This document shows, piece after piece, positions 47,806-59,543 of a stretch of DNA of 64,000 nt. The DNA is taken from contig NC_045147.1 in the NCBI RefSeq assembly GCF_008831285.2, positions 4,426,001 to 4,490,000 on the forward strand, given 5' to 3'. Position 1 is the stretch's first letter. Every line of letters begins with the position of its first letter. The stretch comes from Nymphaea colorata. Taxonomy: Eukaryota; Streptophyta; Magnoliopsida; Nymphaeales; Nymphaeaceae. A program made the position numbers and the translations under genes. A model generated the notes under the pieces. The model saw only the letters and a program-made list of their open reading frames with translations. It made no database searches and was not told the origin of the DNA.

Positions 47806-48405
47806 ATGATGATGGCGAGTTCCAAATACTCAGATAGCTTGGTGGTGGTGGGCATCTCCGTGTGTACGGCATTCCTCTGCGAGGGCATCTCTTGGCTCCT
47901 CATTTACCGCACCTCCTCCTACAAATCGCTCCGCTCTTCCATCGACAAGGCTGCCAAGAAGCTCGAGATCATGAAGAACACCTCCTCCTCGGCCTCTTCA
48001 TCGGCCTCGTCTGCTTCCACCTCTTCCCTCGCCAAGCGATCCAAGACCAAGAAGATCGACCGCGTTGAGACCAGCCTTAAGGAATCGAGCCGCGACCTCT
48101 CCCTCTCCAAGTTCAAGTCTGGCGCCGTTGTGGCCGTCGTCCTGTTTATCGTCTTCGGTCTCCTCAATTCCCTCTTCGAGGGGAAGCCCGTCGCGAAGCT
48201 TCCGTTTTCCCCCGTGGGCTTTCTCCAGAAGATGAGTCACCGGGGTCTGGCGGGCGACGACCCCACCGATTGCTCCATGGCGTTCCTTTACTTCCTCTGC
48301 TCCATCAGCATCCGCACCAACCTGCAGAAGTTCCTGGGGTTTGCTCCCCCGCGGGGAGCTGCGAATACGGGCTTGTTCCCGATGCCGGATCCGAAGAGCA
48401 ATTGA
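47806..48405 (+). CDS. TMCO1: TMCO1-like calcium load-activated ER channel protein
   Basis: An intact 199-residue single-exon protein, close to the usual 188-200 residues of the family. In animals TMCO1 is an ER membrane protein that releases Ca2+ on overload and also joins the multi-pass translocon; the plant role is inferred. The first of three consecutive candidate ATGs (47,806, 47,809, 47,812) is used. Transmembrane segment 1 spans residues 11-33 (VVVGISVC...CEGISWLLIYR). A coiled-coil and Ser/Lys-rich cytosolic part covers 38-100, including KKIDRVETSLKESSRDLSL. Transmembrane segment 2 spans 106-124 (GAVVAVVLFIVFGLLNSLF). Then come the signature KPVAKLPFSPV, SHRGLAGDDPTDCS, a third hydrophobic helix at 156-169 and IRTNLQKFLGFAPPRGAA. 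The serine run at 59-74 is longer than I recall in other plant copies. It is preceded by a GA-rich leader and, 237 bp upstream, by a TIR element. Confidence 0.93.
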   Translation: MMMASSKYSDSLVVVGISVCTAFLCEGISWLLIYRTSSYKSLRSSIDKAAKKLEIMKNTSSSASSSASSASTSSLAKRSKTKKIDRVETSLKESSRDLSLSKFKSGAVVAVVLFIVFGLLNSLFEGKPVAKLPFSPVGFLQKMSHRGLAGDDPTDCSMAFLYFLCSISIRTNLQKFLGFAPPRGAANTGLFPMPDPKSN

Positions 48406-51400
48406 CGGCTTGATCTCCAAGTATGGGTACTTTGGAATTCCTATATTCTCTTATGCGGTATGATCTGTTGAAATTAGGGTTTTCTTTTTCCCTTCGTTTT
48501 TCTTTGGCGATGTTAGCTCTCGTCGAAGATAAGCACCTTGCTTTTTTCGTTGAAACTCGGAGATACGGACCTAGACGGTCTGATTTGGTTTAGTTCTAAT
48601 AAGTTTTGCTTTGCCTTCTGTATAATTTTTTTTAGTGGTAAAAGATATTAACTGATGAATAATTAAGGAGTTCTTTCTTTTTTCATGAGTTTGAGATATT
48701 CGCCGTTTCGTGTAGTGTGTCCATTTATGTATGCCTTTGGTAGCATTCCGTTTATTGAATTTGATGATGGATACCTATGCTCAGAACGAGCAAAATACGT
48801 GCTGCCTATGTTCCAACTGCAGCATTAAACTTATAAATCATTACGAAATAGAGTGCGAGGAAACTCCAGTTAAAAGCATCGGTTTTCTTTGACAATGTCT
48901 GCCACATAGGTTTGAAAGGAACCAATAAAGTATGAGAACGGAAACTTTAGGATTGCATGGTTTTACATGGCAATGTTAGTTACTGCTCTGCCCGTCAATC
49001 TGACATTTCTTATCTGTTGAGATCTGTTACCATGATGCTCATTTTCATCCACCAGGGAATGTTGAAGTGATCCAATGCCAGATAATAATGTTCCAGCGCA
49101 GGACTGACTAAATTTTGTGTGCATATTTTCCCTACTACAAGTAGTTTACAATGACATATACTTCTATCAACTCTTCTTTGATGTTTATACTTGATAGGCC
49201 TTTCATAAAAGACAGTTAACATGGTGAATCTTTTCGTACACTGTTTGATCTAAGACATCTGCACATGATAATCTTGTGGTTCCTGTCATCTTAATCAGAT
49301 TTCTACTTGCAGTTACATAGGGCAGTGTCCTCCACCTGCCTGCCCTTCACTGGTGTAGTTGGCTTTACTCTCCATTTCTCTCCTAGAAGATTCAGTGTAG
49401 TTTCTAAACAAGCAAGATTCCATGTAGTCTGCCAACTTCTTTCTTAATGGAGAAATCGGTAATTTATTATTCTCAATAATCTACATGGATAAAACCTTGT
49501 TGGGGAAGTACGCTATGATTTGGGAAGACAAGCTCCTTTGTCAATAATCATTCAAGGGTCCACAACTTCTTTCTAATTCCTTGATTACTGTTGCACTTCT
49601 GCTGTATCTTTTCTTTTAATCATCATTTAGTTATGAGAATTAAGAGACTGTGACCAATTTAGTAGAATAGCAAGTGCTTTCACATGGTTCAGAAGGAAAA
49701 AGCCTTTTAAGTATGCACTTCTCACACTGATAATGGCTTGTAACAAACTTATTGCTCTAACCAGGTGTTTTACTATGTTAAGCTGCAGATTAGAAGTTTC
49801 AGGGCTATTTTCTAGAACATTGACCGTTGAGGTTTATTCTAGTCAGAAACTTTTAAGCACCCTATATCACATCCCTAGATGGGAATGAGCTATGCCAAAG
49901 TTTGTCAAAGGTCTGAACTGATCAGCGGCCATCTTAGATCTGCATGGTTGCAGCTTGCATCTTTCTTGGCAAAAGTTTGCTCAATAAATAAATGCATCTG
50001 GCCTAGTCCGAACAATTGTGTAGCCCTCTAATATTGCTAGGATTACTAGCTATGCAGACCATATCTTGTACCATTCAGTTTTTTTTTTGGCTACATATAG
50101 AGAAGGATAAACACTGGAAGTGGAGAAAACATTTTCTTCCCATTATCTATAATATCCCATAACCATATACACGCTACTAATTTATTGCTAGGCACGTTTA
50201 CGTTCATATTGAACACCTTATAACCTTGTCAAATGATCTCCACACCCAGCTATGGATGGTATAAGCACATCCCTAGATGCTTCCTGCGGTCCCGAGTACA
50301 GCTAATTAAAAATTACTGTGAACCCCAAATTCAAAATTTTTGCTACTGGTTGTACATGAGGTGAAGGCCAGTCTATTCGCTGTTGGATCTATTGCATATT
50401 TTAGATTTTCTCAGCAATGATATATAATGTTTTACAGTATTGTATTACAAGTGCTTCTACTGCCTTTCTGGATTTCGAGGGATGTCTAAGCTGTAGGCAT
50501 AGTATATAGTCGTCCTTTATTTTTTGCCAGTAGGATTTGATTACCTTTAATTAAAGATGGAAGTATTCTGATTCAACCACAAAGGCTAGAAGATTAAGTT
50601 GAGCGTTTCTCTTTTCAGAAACAAATATTTTTTGACATCCATGTGATTGCAGAATGAGGGAAACCCGTCAAATTTCTTTGAACAAGTTATAAAAGGTGGA
50701 TCGCATGTATACTCCAGAGGAGCAGAAGTAAACTGGAGAAATTGGCGTCCTGTTCAACTGAAGTCCATGACTCGATGGTAGGTATTCATGATTTTTAGGC
50801 GTGACCATAAATAGCAAGAGCCGACCATTGTCAGGTCATACCGTAAACGTTTCTCTTTAGCTGTCTCTAGAATGCCTACATCCCCCTGCTATGGTATATG
50901 CCTACATTCTGCCTTATGAACTCACCTTTAAGGAAGGATATGAATTGTAAGATGCAGGATGTTACAGAGTCCGGATGAAAATAAACAACTTGAATAGGAA
51001 ACGAGCAACATACAGAATACGTGATTCGGCTGAAGGAAAGGCTTCGTCCATGACGCCTTTCTCTACCCTCACGTTGAATTGTGATCAGTAAGTGGAGGCG
51101 TGGTACTCTTATTAAATAAATTCAAATGATCATGGGTTTACAAGAGTACATTTGTTTCTCAGTACATCTTTCTTTTAATTCACATTTTTTTCAATGCACA
51201 AATGTAAGCCTTTGTTGATAACTGTCAGCACCCATGGATACCTCTCCCCCCAAAATCTTATCTTGGGGATCTCTCGTTTCTTGATCCACACCAGTATCCA
51301 TACAAGTATTCTTAATGATTACTTGTTACATTGGAAAATACAGTTTTTTTGTGTGTTTTAACGAAACGTTATTCACCTGACCTCAATTTGTTGAAGACAC

Positions 51401-51800
51401 CCTTATTCCTCAGGGCAAGTCCTTTGCAGATGTGCATGATATGTTGTTAAACTAAGCGTAGAAAGGTCAACTTCCTGAATAATTTTTTGTATATATTTCA
51501 AAGGTGAAATATCAACTTGTGATCCTTGGAGTTCATTTGAATATCAAACGTTAGAACAGTTTTACTGTACCATTGAGGTTCCATAAAGATTTCCGATTGC
51601 GGATATGGATTCTGGCCTCCAATGCTGTTGTGTTGAACGATTTACATCTTTTTGTTAGATTAGGCCTTCAACGTGAGATAACATTTTTGTCTAATTCACT
51701 TAACTTTTTTCTTTCTTGTTTGCTGTGTCCGTGAGCCAATGCCGTCCCCACCATTAGAAAATGGTGCGGTTCAACATTTTAATCTTATAGGAAGTGATTA
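48406..51800 (+). other. TMCO1 downstream region, transcript end not resolved
   Basis: No second coding gene was recognised in 3.4 kb. T-rich stretches follow the stop codon. One 125-bp segment (50,653-50,777) is open in one frame and bordered by an AG before it and GTAGGT after it, so a spliced 3' UTR or a non-coding exon is possible but unproven. Confidence 0.4.
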
Positions 51801-52870
51801 GGGTAGGCATGGGTGTGCCAATCTCACGGAATCATGAACTAGGGCACCTGAAAGTGAAGCAATCAGCAAAACTCCCGTTGGCTTTAAAATGCACGAGTTC
51901 CACAAATCTAATTTTGCAAAACTTTGGTGCAAGTTACAGAAATTTGGAATGCCTCAAAATATGTATCAATAAGATTAATAAGATTTGCTCAAAAAGCGTG
52001 TGGCTTTGTACTGAAAAACTGTGGTAGGAAAAGGTTGTTTCGAAATGAAAATACTGCGGCGCCTTGCTGCAACAAGGCGTTTCCTTTCTGTGGAAGCAAG
52101 AATGTAGGATCATCAGAATGGAAAGACCATGATGCAGAACATAGAATTTCCCAGAATCTCAGACTCAAAATTCCTGTCGGCAACGTACAGCGCTGAATGC
52201 GCTATTGAGAGAAGCACACCAGAGACTCTAATTGTTGCCTTCCCTAACCCTAACACAATCACCACAAGCGAAAAAACCTCTCGGAGAAAAGTAAGCCCCC
52301 ACTTTACACCAAGTAAATAAATACAAAACCATCAAACCTCAAAACACCAAAACGTTAAAACCAACATAGACGTATCAGACAAAATCAAAAAGAGAGAGAA
52401 GGATGTATACACAACAGGCTCAGAAGATAAAAGGCACTTTGAGTCCCTCATGTAAGATATCAGAGTTTGATGGTATCTTTATTAGTTCATCACTGCCCTT
52501 GCCAAGCGTGAAAAAAAGGAAAACACAAACGCTCGAAGATTCGATAAAAAATAAAGGCGGAGAAGTCATTAAAAGAAACACAGAGTGGAGAAAAATCGGA
52601 TAGAAGGGGGAAAAAGGAACCAATGGTACAAAAAACCGAAGAGGAGAAACAAATCGTGTTTGAAGGATGAAAGGAGAAGAAAGAGGAGGGGAGCCTCAGG
52701 GTAAAGCTAGAGAAATAGACATCACCGGTGCTTGATCTCTCGACCAGCACCTCTGATGGTACGGACAATCCATATTCATCACAAGCGGCCCCTGCTTTTC
52801 ATCTGCTTTCACGATCTGCCAGCCAGTGGAGAGGAAAACAGAAACAAAAGGAACAAGAATCAAAACGTGA
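51801..52870. other. Intergenic or possible - strand transcript body, no protein recognised
   Basis: No family found on either strand. On the - strand this lies downstream of promoter-like elements near 52,990 and 53,015. A C/D-box-like arrangement (GTGATGA at 52,782-52,776 and CTGA at 52,699-52,696, - strand) is noted as a possibility only. Confidence 0.3.

Positions 52871-52872
<2 letters not shown>

Positions 52873-52903
<31 letters not shown>
52873..52903. repeat. (GA)n microsatellite
   Basis: An uninterrupted GAGAGA run of about 30 bp, located just downstream of the putative - strand promoter. Confidence 0.9.
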
Positions 52904-52906
<3 letters not shown>

Positions 52907-52979
52907 ACGTCTAGTGCTTGCGGAGAAGACGAACCGCCTGATAAGACTTTCATATTCTGTGGTAGGATGCAGCGCCGGC

Positions 52980-53020
52980 GAGGGGTTTTATAGAGAGAGA
53001 TGGAGCGTAGCGAAACCCTA
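52980..53020 (-). promoter_or_regulatory. Candidate - strand promoter: telo-box and TATA box
   Basis: The - strand carries TTAGGGTTTCG (+ strand AAACCCTAA at about 53,012-53,020) followed about 25 bp downstream by CTCTCTATAAAACCCC (around 52,983-52,998). A telo-box plus TATA is typical of promoters of growth-related genes and small RNAs in plants. The transcript it would drive was not identified. Confidence 0.4.
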
Positions 53021-53099
53021 ATTTGGCGCGTCGCATCGCATCGGATGCCCCTCTCCTCTTCGTCGCATGCCCCTGTAGAGTCTCGTGCTTCATGTCCGT

Positions 53100-54811
53100 C
53101 CATTTCCGAGATGGACGGTGAATTCCATGGTGGTTACTTAATCCCACGAATGCGTGATCAGCCGTCCATCATACACGATGAATGGTCTTCCACTGCAGTA
53201 CATCGCTCCGAGGGAAAGAGTTCGCCCTGGATTTTGGGCGGAACCGTATAGCGACGGACCCGGACTTTGGTAACTAGTTTCGGACTTGACACAAACGAAT
53301 TAGGTTGTTTTTTATGCATTTTCATTTTCACCATCTTGGGCATAAGAAGCAAGTCGCCCACCCAAATGCGATTAGACTTGGGAGCTTTGGACTGCTGATT
53401 CAACTTTTTAAGTGTATTGCATTGTGGGTCAAGTTGGCTCAAGGTTTGTCAAAGCCGGGCTATATATAACAAGAAGCTCTTGATAGCGGTTCCAGCTCGG
53501 CCCGCTTAGTTATCGAGCCAAACCCAACAGTCAACTTTATGTCTTTCTAGTAAGGGTTCGATGCCCAATCATATCTGAAACCTTTAACATTTTATATTTT
53601 AACATCTCAAAAACCTCTAGCGTGCCAAGAATTTTTAATAGTTATTGGTGACGGACTAAAAGCTAATAAGGAAGACATCAGTGATGCACAAATAGTTTTT
53701 CAGTGATGCACAAATAGTTTTTCAGTGAGCTGATTGTTCACGTTGGATTTCCAATATTCAACTCTGACAGGCCAGTTCAAATGTCAAATAACCAGTCCAA
53801 ACCCTACCCATCACGAACCTTGTACCCAACTACATGTTGCCGAGGGACAAAATTTTTATCCCGCACAAACATTCTTCATGCCCCCAATCACCCCGGGGAA
53901 GTAAACCCATGCTAATAATTAATTTGGACTGAGTTTAGGTTTTCGTCATTGGATTTGATAAATGAGTATAGAATAGGGGCTCAATCGAACACTGGAAGTG
54001 CATCTATAGCAGATCGACTAGTTTGGGCCAAACTAATCAAAGAGTACCAGCAAGTTAGGACAAGGAGAACTCCAAAACCAGTACTAATAATCTTTTTGCT
54101 TGATATTTTGATTACATATGCATTTTTTTTTATTATTTTTGGGCCTACCTTCTCCTTACAAGTAAGAACTGTAAAAGTTCTACTTTTCAAGGAATCTGTC
54201 TTAAATTTACGTGATATATGTAAAATGTTAGCAGCAACATTTTCTTAGTCACCCTCTATCACTAAATTACAATAGGCTTCTAGCATTTTAACTAGTTATT
54301 TTGTTTTTCAAGTTAATAGAGTGTGGCCTTTCACAAGGAAATTACAAAAAGATGAGTTTTTTTTGGAAATCTTTAAGAAAAGGCAAAGCTTGGCACACAC
54401 CTGTATATAAGTGAAATTTTAAACTGATTTGAATTGTAAGAAAACCATTTGGTGGCAGTAACATATTGTTACAAAATGGAGCAAATTTGTGAAATATTTG
54501 CTATGGTGTCTTATGTATTTATCCCATTTTTTTAGGCAGGTTCATGGAGTAGTAAAAGAGAAGGGTGTACTGTACACAACTCTACCGAAGTTAATGTAAC
54601 CCTTGTATTTTTTTTTTTTTTTTGCAAGGAATTAAAAAGATTTTCTTATTTTTATAATGATCTTGTTAATTAAAAGTTATTTTTATTTTATTGCTTTTAG
54701 TGGGTGGTTTATGTTCCCCCAGTTTAGCCATTATCTCATAAATACACCATGCCATTTCGTTGAACCGCTAATGGGCAGAGGGCTGTTGGCATTTCGTCCA
54801 GCCTCTTCCAT
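53100..54811. other. Intergenic, no gene recognised
   Basis: AT-rich DNA with homopolymer runs, for example poly-T at about 54,608-54,623. A short duplication of 'CAGTGATGCACAAATAGTTTTT' type sequence is seen at 53,680-53,725. No coding region supported. Confidence 0.45.
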
Positions 54812-54814
54812 TAA

Positions 54815-55259
54815 GGGTCCGTTTGATGGATCCAAACCTATAATTGGAAAAATATTTTGGAAAATAAGTTTCATGGTATAAAGTAATGAGAAAAATCTCA
54901 TTTTGATGTGGCTGTGATGATTGAGCTTTCTAAAAAATTATTTATTAGTTTGATAATAAAGAAACATATTTTTAGATTTACATGACACTTGACACAACGA
55001 GGGGATTGAGGCAGCAGCAGCATGAGGACGACTGATGATGAAAATGAAAAGAGAAAAAGATGCCAGAGTGCATGCCCTAACGGGCAAAAAAAACCTGGAA
55101 AAATCTTTTCACCTCTCACCGTGGAAAGATGTTTCGGAAAATATTTTTCCGGAATCCTCTTCAACAGTTGAATTTTTTTTTCAGATGAAACGGAAAAATT
55201 TTAAAAATTTGAAAATTTTTCCTCTTCAACAGTGTATTTCCAGCGCAACAAATGTACCC
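54815..55259 (-). mobile_element. Third PIF/Harbinger-like element, MITE-sized (445 bp)
   Basis: Left end GGGTCCGTTTGATGG and right end (reverse complement) GGGTACATTTGTTGC, flanked by TAA target duplications (54,812-54,814 and 55,260-55,262), matching the TWA target of PIF/Harbinger. Read on the - strand, the end continues GCGCTGGAAATACACTGTT and then AT-rich TTTTTAAAATTTTTC. This matches the left ends of the elements at 14,395 and 46,915, so the three belong to one family and this copy is inverted. No coding capacity. Confidence 0.8.
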
Positions 55260-55262
55260 TAA

Positions 55263-55949
55263 GCAAAGCCATCGGGAGTGTGAAAGGAAACTGCCTTATC
55301 ATTTCTCCAAAAAACCTGATTGTTATGGCAACATTCATGGCTGTTGGGAGTGAAATACGAACCAAAACTTATGCTCGTGAAGATCGTCAACCCATTGGCT
55401 TCTACGTTGGTGCCAAAGTCATCACGGGCTGCTGTGAAGTTCGATCAACCATTGGCCTGGCCTGTTGAAGGAGTTCCGTCGCCTAATAATCGTTTATGTT
55501 GTTTTTTTTTTTTACCATCGACCAATAAGGTAAATGACACATATTTGGCTTTTTTTTTCCCCCTTGTTTGGCATTTGGATGATTTCCCCCTTTCACGGTG
55601 CAATTGATGAGATCGTCTTGTTACCTAAGGTTCATGTCTATCTGATCATGCAAGGATGCAAGGATCTACTGCAAGCTAGCAAAGTTCCTCCGAGAATTTT
55701 TCCTGGCTCTGCTACTGCTCGGATGTTAGATTAATTTGTGCAAGTTTGCTGGTTTTGTGTTGGTTTTCATAGCTTGTGCCTCTTCTCATTGCTCAATCAA
55801 AATTTTCCTGCAATTATTTCTGAAATTCATATATGGTATTAATGTTTTTTCATTTAAAGCATGCCGTTTGAAGATGGAATTCTATTGTCCAATTTTTCTG
55901 CATTCTTTGGATTTTAGAACTTTTTGAAAAGATTTTTTGTTTTACAATA
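55263..55949. other. Intergenic, no gene recognised
   Basis: A few short open stretches (55,232-55,470 and 55,534-55,734, +) have no recognisable domain. A decayed exon cannot be excluded. Confidence 0.35.
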
Positions 55950-56635
55950 TTTTCTGTTACATGGAAAGACATATCTTATTCTTGATCATAGTAGCTAAAT
56001 TATGCAATATCGGTTTTACTAACGTATGGAGAACAATGATATTTTTTGTTGCATTTTTGTATTCGAACGTTTCATGAAACGATTTTCTGTTACATGGAAA
56101 GACATATCTTATTCTTGATTAGAGTAGTCAAATTATGCAATATTGGTTTTACTAACGTATGGGAAACACAAATATTTTTTGTTGCATTTTTGTACTTTTG
56201 AGGATTCCAATGTTTCATGAAAAGATTTTGGGTTTAATATATTTTTTATATGGAAAGACATATCTTATTCTTCGGGTGAGCAAGGGGTATTAATCCCACT
56301 GCCCGAAAAGGCCCGAAGGCTCCCCCATTCCTCCTGCCTCCGGGGTCCTGAGCTGCGTCGTTGTCAGCGATAGCAACGGTGCACCCTTCAGCTTAAATGT
56401 CGCGCCCTATCGCCTTAAGACACAGGAACATAACGCCCACGGGAATCAAACTAGAGACCTGCCTTAGTACAGACCCCTAGCTCAACCAGCTACACTATGC
56501 CCCTTGAGGCAAGACATATCTTATTCTCGAACAAAGTAGTTAAATTATGCAATATTGGTTTTACTAACATATGGGGAACACTAATATTTTTTTTATTGCA
56601 TTTTGGTATTTTTGAGGATTCCAACGTTTCATTTT
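55950..56635 (+). repeat. Three tandem copies of a unit of about 135-155 bp, third split by a SINE
   Basis: Units start near 55,950, 56,084 and 56,240. Each contains GGAAAGACATATCTTATTCT, AAATTATGCAATAT, GGTTTTACTAACRTATGG and TATTTTTTGTTGCATTTT or close variants. The third unit is interrupted at 56,273-56,510 by the SINE and resumes afterwards to about 56,635. Confidence 0.85.
56273..56510 (-). mobile_element. tRNA-derived SINE
   Basis: A 238-bp GC-richer insert flanked by the 17-bp duplication AAGACATATCTTATTCT at 56,256-56,272 and 56,511-56,527, typical of LINE-mediated integration. On the - strand the 5' end starts GCCTCAAGGGGCATAG and carries a pol III A box (TAGTGTAGCTGG, 56,497-56,486) and B box (GTTTGATTCC, 56,451-56,442) at tRNA-like spacing. 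The tRNA-unrelated body ends with GGGATTAATACCCC and then CTCACCC. The duplication is perfect, so insertion was fairly recent or is well preserved. Family name not assigned. Confidence 0.85.
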
Positions 56636-56639
56636 TTGT

Positions 56640-59540
56640 CATTTTCTCGTGCTAGCTGCTATAGATGATTAGAGCCCATGAATATACATTGCAGGCTATA
56701 CTCCCCAAATACTTGATAGATTTTTTTTTTCTATCTTCACTGGTGGGATATGCTCATTTGAGTTCATTGGCTGAGGGGGCAAGGTTTGAAAAATCCTGTG
56801 CAACCTTATTTTGCCAAATCATCTTTGTTTGAATGCGAAGTATTGGAATATGCACAAGATGCCAGAAAATAGGTTCTGCCTTACAATTATTGCTTATATG
56901 TAACTGGTGGATTTGGTCTTGTCCAGTTCATGACACTTTTTCTGGAAGCAAGGATCTTCAGGTTTCTCCTTAATGCAGGTACCACCCAGTGATGTTTGAG
57001 TAAAAGGTTGCTTCTGGTCAAACATGTAGACCTTAGGCAATTTAATGTGGAGCTGAATAAATAGAACCCGTCTTATCCACTTCTGTTTTTTATTGTCATT
57101 GGATATGCATCGGGCAGACAAAGAAGATTTGTTGGACTTTGAGTCAAACTCGCTTTTAAGTTCAGCAAAGTCATTATCTAAGTTAATGTGAAGCTGATGG
57201 ATATTAAACTTGTATCTTTTTTGTAGATCTCAATTTGATGTACATCAAACCTAGACCTTGAACATTTTCTCATAACAAAGTAACCATATTTATGTTTCTC
57301 ATGTCAATAGTTTTTATCAGAAATTGCTGATTTTGTCTCACCATCGTTAGAATTTACCCAACATACACTGACTTTTTTCTTTTTTTACTAAAAGCTCCTT
57401 TCTCTATGTGCTCGGTTTTACTTCCCATTTGAGCATATGCATTCTTATAATCTACTCTTGTAGGGCTCTTTTGTATAGTTGTGATAAGGGATTTGACCTC
57501 TCCATGGAAATTAGTAGGGGTCTAAGCTTGTTTGGACATCATGGTGATTTGTTAGTTAGTTATCCATTGGGTGAAAATTTATATTATACCCATACAAATT
57601 ACATTTTGCCTTAGTGAACTTTTGCTGGAAAGCTTATGGCCTTTAAAAAAAAAAATCTGCCTCATTGGTTTTGTTGGTTAGTTCTCCCTTGGGTGAAAAT
57701 TCATATCATATGCATATATGTTGCATTGCACTATTTAATTTGTTAGAACCACCACATTTCTAATATTATGAAAGGCAATATTGGGGTTATCAATGCCTTC
57801 TTTAGTGATCAAATTGTTTTTTGCAACCAACATGGAGAACTAACCTATTCATTTGTTGTAAGCCTAATTACCCTTAAATCTCTTTGTGATAGAAAAGAAC
57901 AAACAGAAATAGCAATGCATGCATACCTTAATTTGTTGTTTCAGGTCATGCAGATCAACTTGTTGCTGACTCTTGTGCTCAACGAGAACTGGTTTTCAAC
58001 TGTTTTCTGAAAAAAACTCTTTGCCCACAACCCTTACTGTATCAAGGATATACCATCCGTCCTCTCTCATTTGGTTTACTCTTCCTTATTCATTATCTCT
58101 TTCAATAACCACCCAAAATCATGGTCGAGATAAGCGGATGGTTATGTAACTCCTTTGGGGTTACTGTATAGATTTTGGATCTAAACCATCATCGGCTGAC
58201 CTAGATCTAAAATTGAACATTCTCTCACTCATACATGATGGGTAGATTGTTTATTCTATTCCCAAAGTATATAAACACTTACCCTTGAACAACATACTAG
58301 TGATAGGGTTGTGCAACCCGCGTGCATGGATGCAAATAACTAATTGTGTATCAGTTAGTGTAGCACAGTGGCTTAATCTACTATGCCCTAGATCAAATTT
58401 CAATTTCACAAGTCTCAACATATTCAATCTCTCTTCATATGATAATGCTGAACACGTTAGACTCAGAACTCTTATACGCCTATATTATTTAGTATTGAAT
58501 CTAGCCAATCCTTTAGACAATTCAATTTTGTCGGCATTAAATAATAAACATATGTGAAAAATAAATTATCTTCCTCTCCTACATGTATTTGACAGTAAAT
58601 ACTAAGCATATGTGAAACAATAAATGATCTTCATCTTCTACATGTATTTATTAAATCAAAACTAGTTGCTTTCCCAATATGCCCCATCAGACCGAATCAT
58701 TCATAATCTTCAGGCAGCACACTCAAGGCATCATTAATTCTTCAGTGCAAAATGCTATTGAAAGTTCATGAGGGCGAAAAATTGGATACATATATTAATG
58801 TCAAACTCAGTATCCATGAAACCCATACAATGAAGGAGCATGGATCATCCTTCATTTCCCATATATGGTTGAATTTGTTGAATACTGCTAATATATGTGG
58901 TATGTCTCACATACTACGGTAAAGTTGTCTCATCATTGTGAGATTTGTGCATGCATTGGATAATTAAATTTTGCAATACAAATTACCGAAAGTCCTACAT
59001 CTTCTAGAGGTCGACTCAAGTTCTAGAAGATATCCCTCTCAATCCAATTAAGATAATCTGAGGCGTCATATCTCAGTACCATGGATACATTATTTTATAA
59101 GATCATGTCGGTCTTACGATCTTTAGTGTAAGACCTCATCTTGATTCAATCAAGGTGATGTGTTAATATAAATATGTACAAGATGCCACCAATGCACTGT
59201 GTCTAAGATTCATTGACATCTCAATATACAAAACATGTCTTACTTATCAGTAAGTGTCTCTAGGTCTTGTTCATCTCATCTTAGCTCGTCTTTCGCATAC
59301 TGCCTTAGATGATAAGTTCATATGAGCAAACAATCTCTAACTGATTCAACAACCTAACGTAGACATGTAACATACTTGAAAGGAATTGTCACACAAAAGT
59401 TCAACTTTTATATACTAGTAAGTCCCGTTGACATAACGTGCTTTTTGAATACACTAGCAATGTGTTTCGTAGGTACCTAATTACACAACCTAACATGGAT
59501 ACGTGACATGCTTGAAAGGAATTGTCACACAAAATTTCAA
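56640..59540. other. Intergenic, no gene recognised
   Basis: AT-rich DNA with short chance frames only. A phrase near GTTAGTTAGTTATCCATTGGG / GTTAGTTCTCCCTTGGG with GTGAAAATTYATAT recurs at about 57,550 and 57,675, a small direct repeat. Confidence 0.45.
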
Positions 59541-59543
59541 CTT

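Noticed and set aside
47522-48420. - strand frames opposite TMCO1
   Set aside because: Shadows of the TMCO1 coding sequence and its GA-rich leader.
53545-53575. GGGTTCGATGCCC, resembling a tRNA B box
   Set aside because: No acceptor stem, anticodon arm or A box at a suitable distance.
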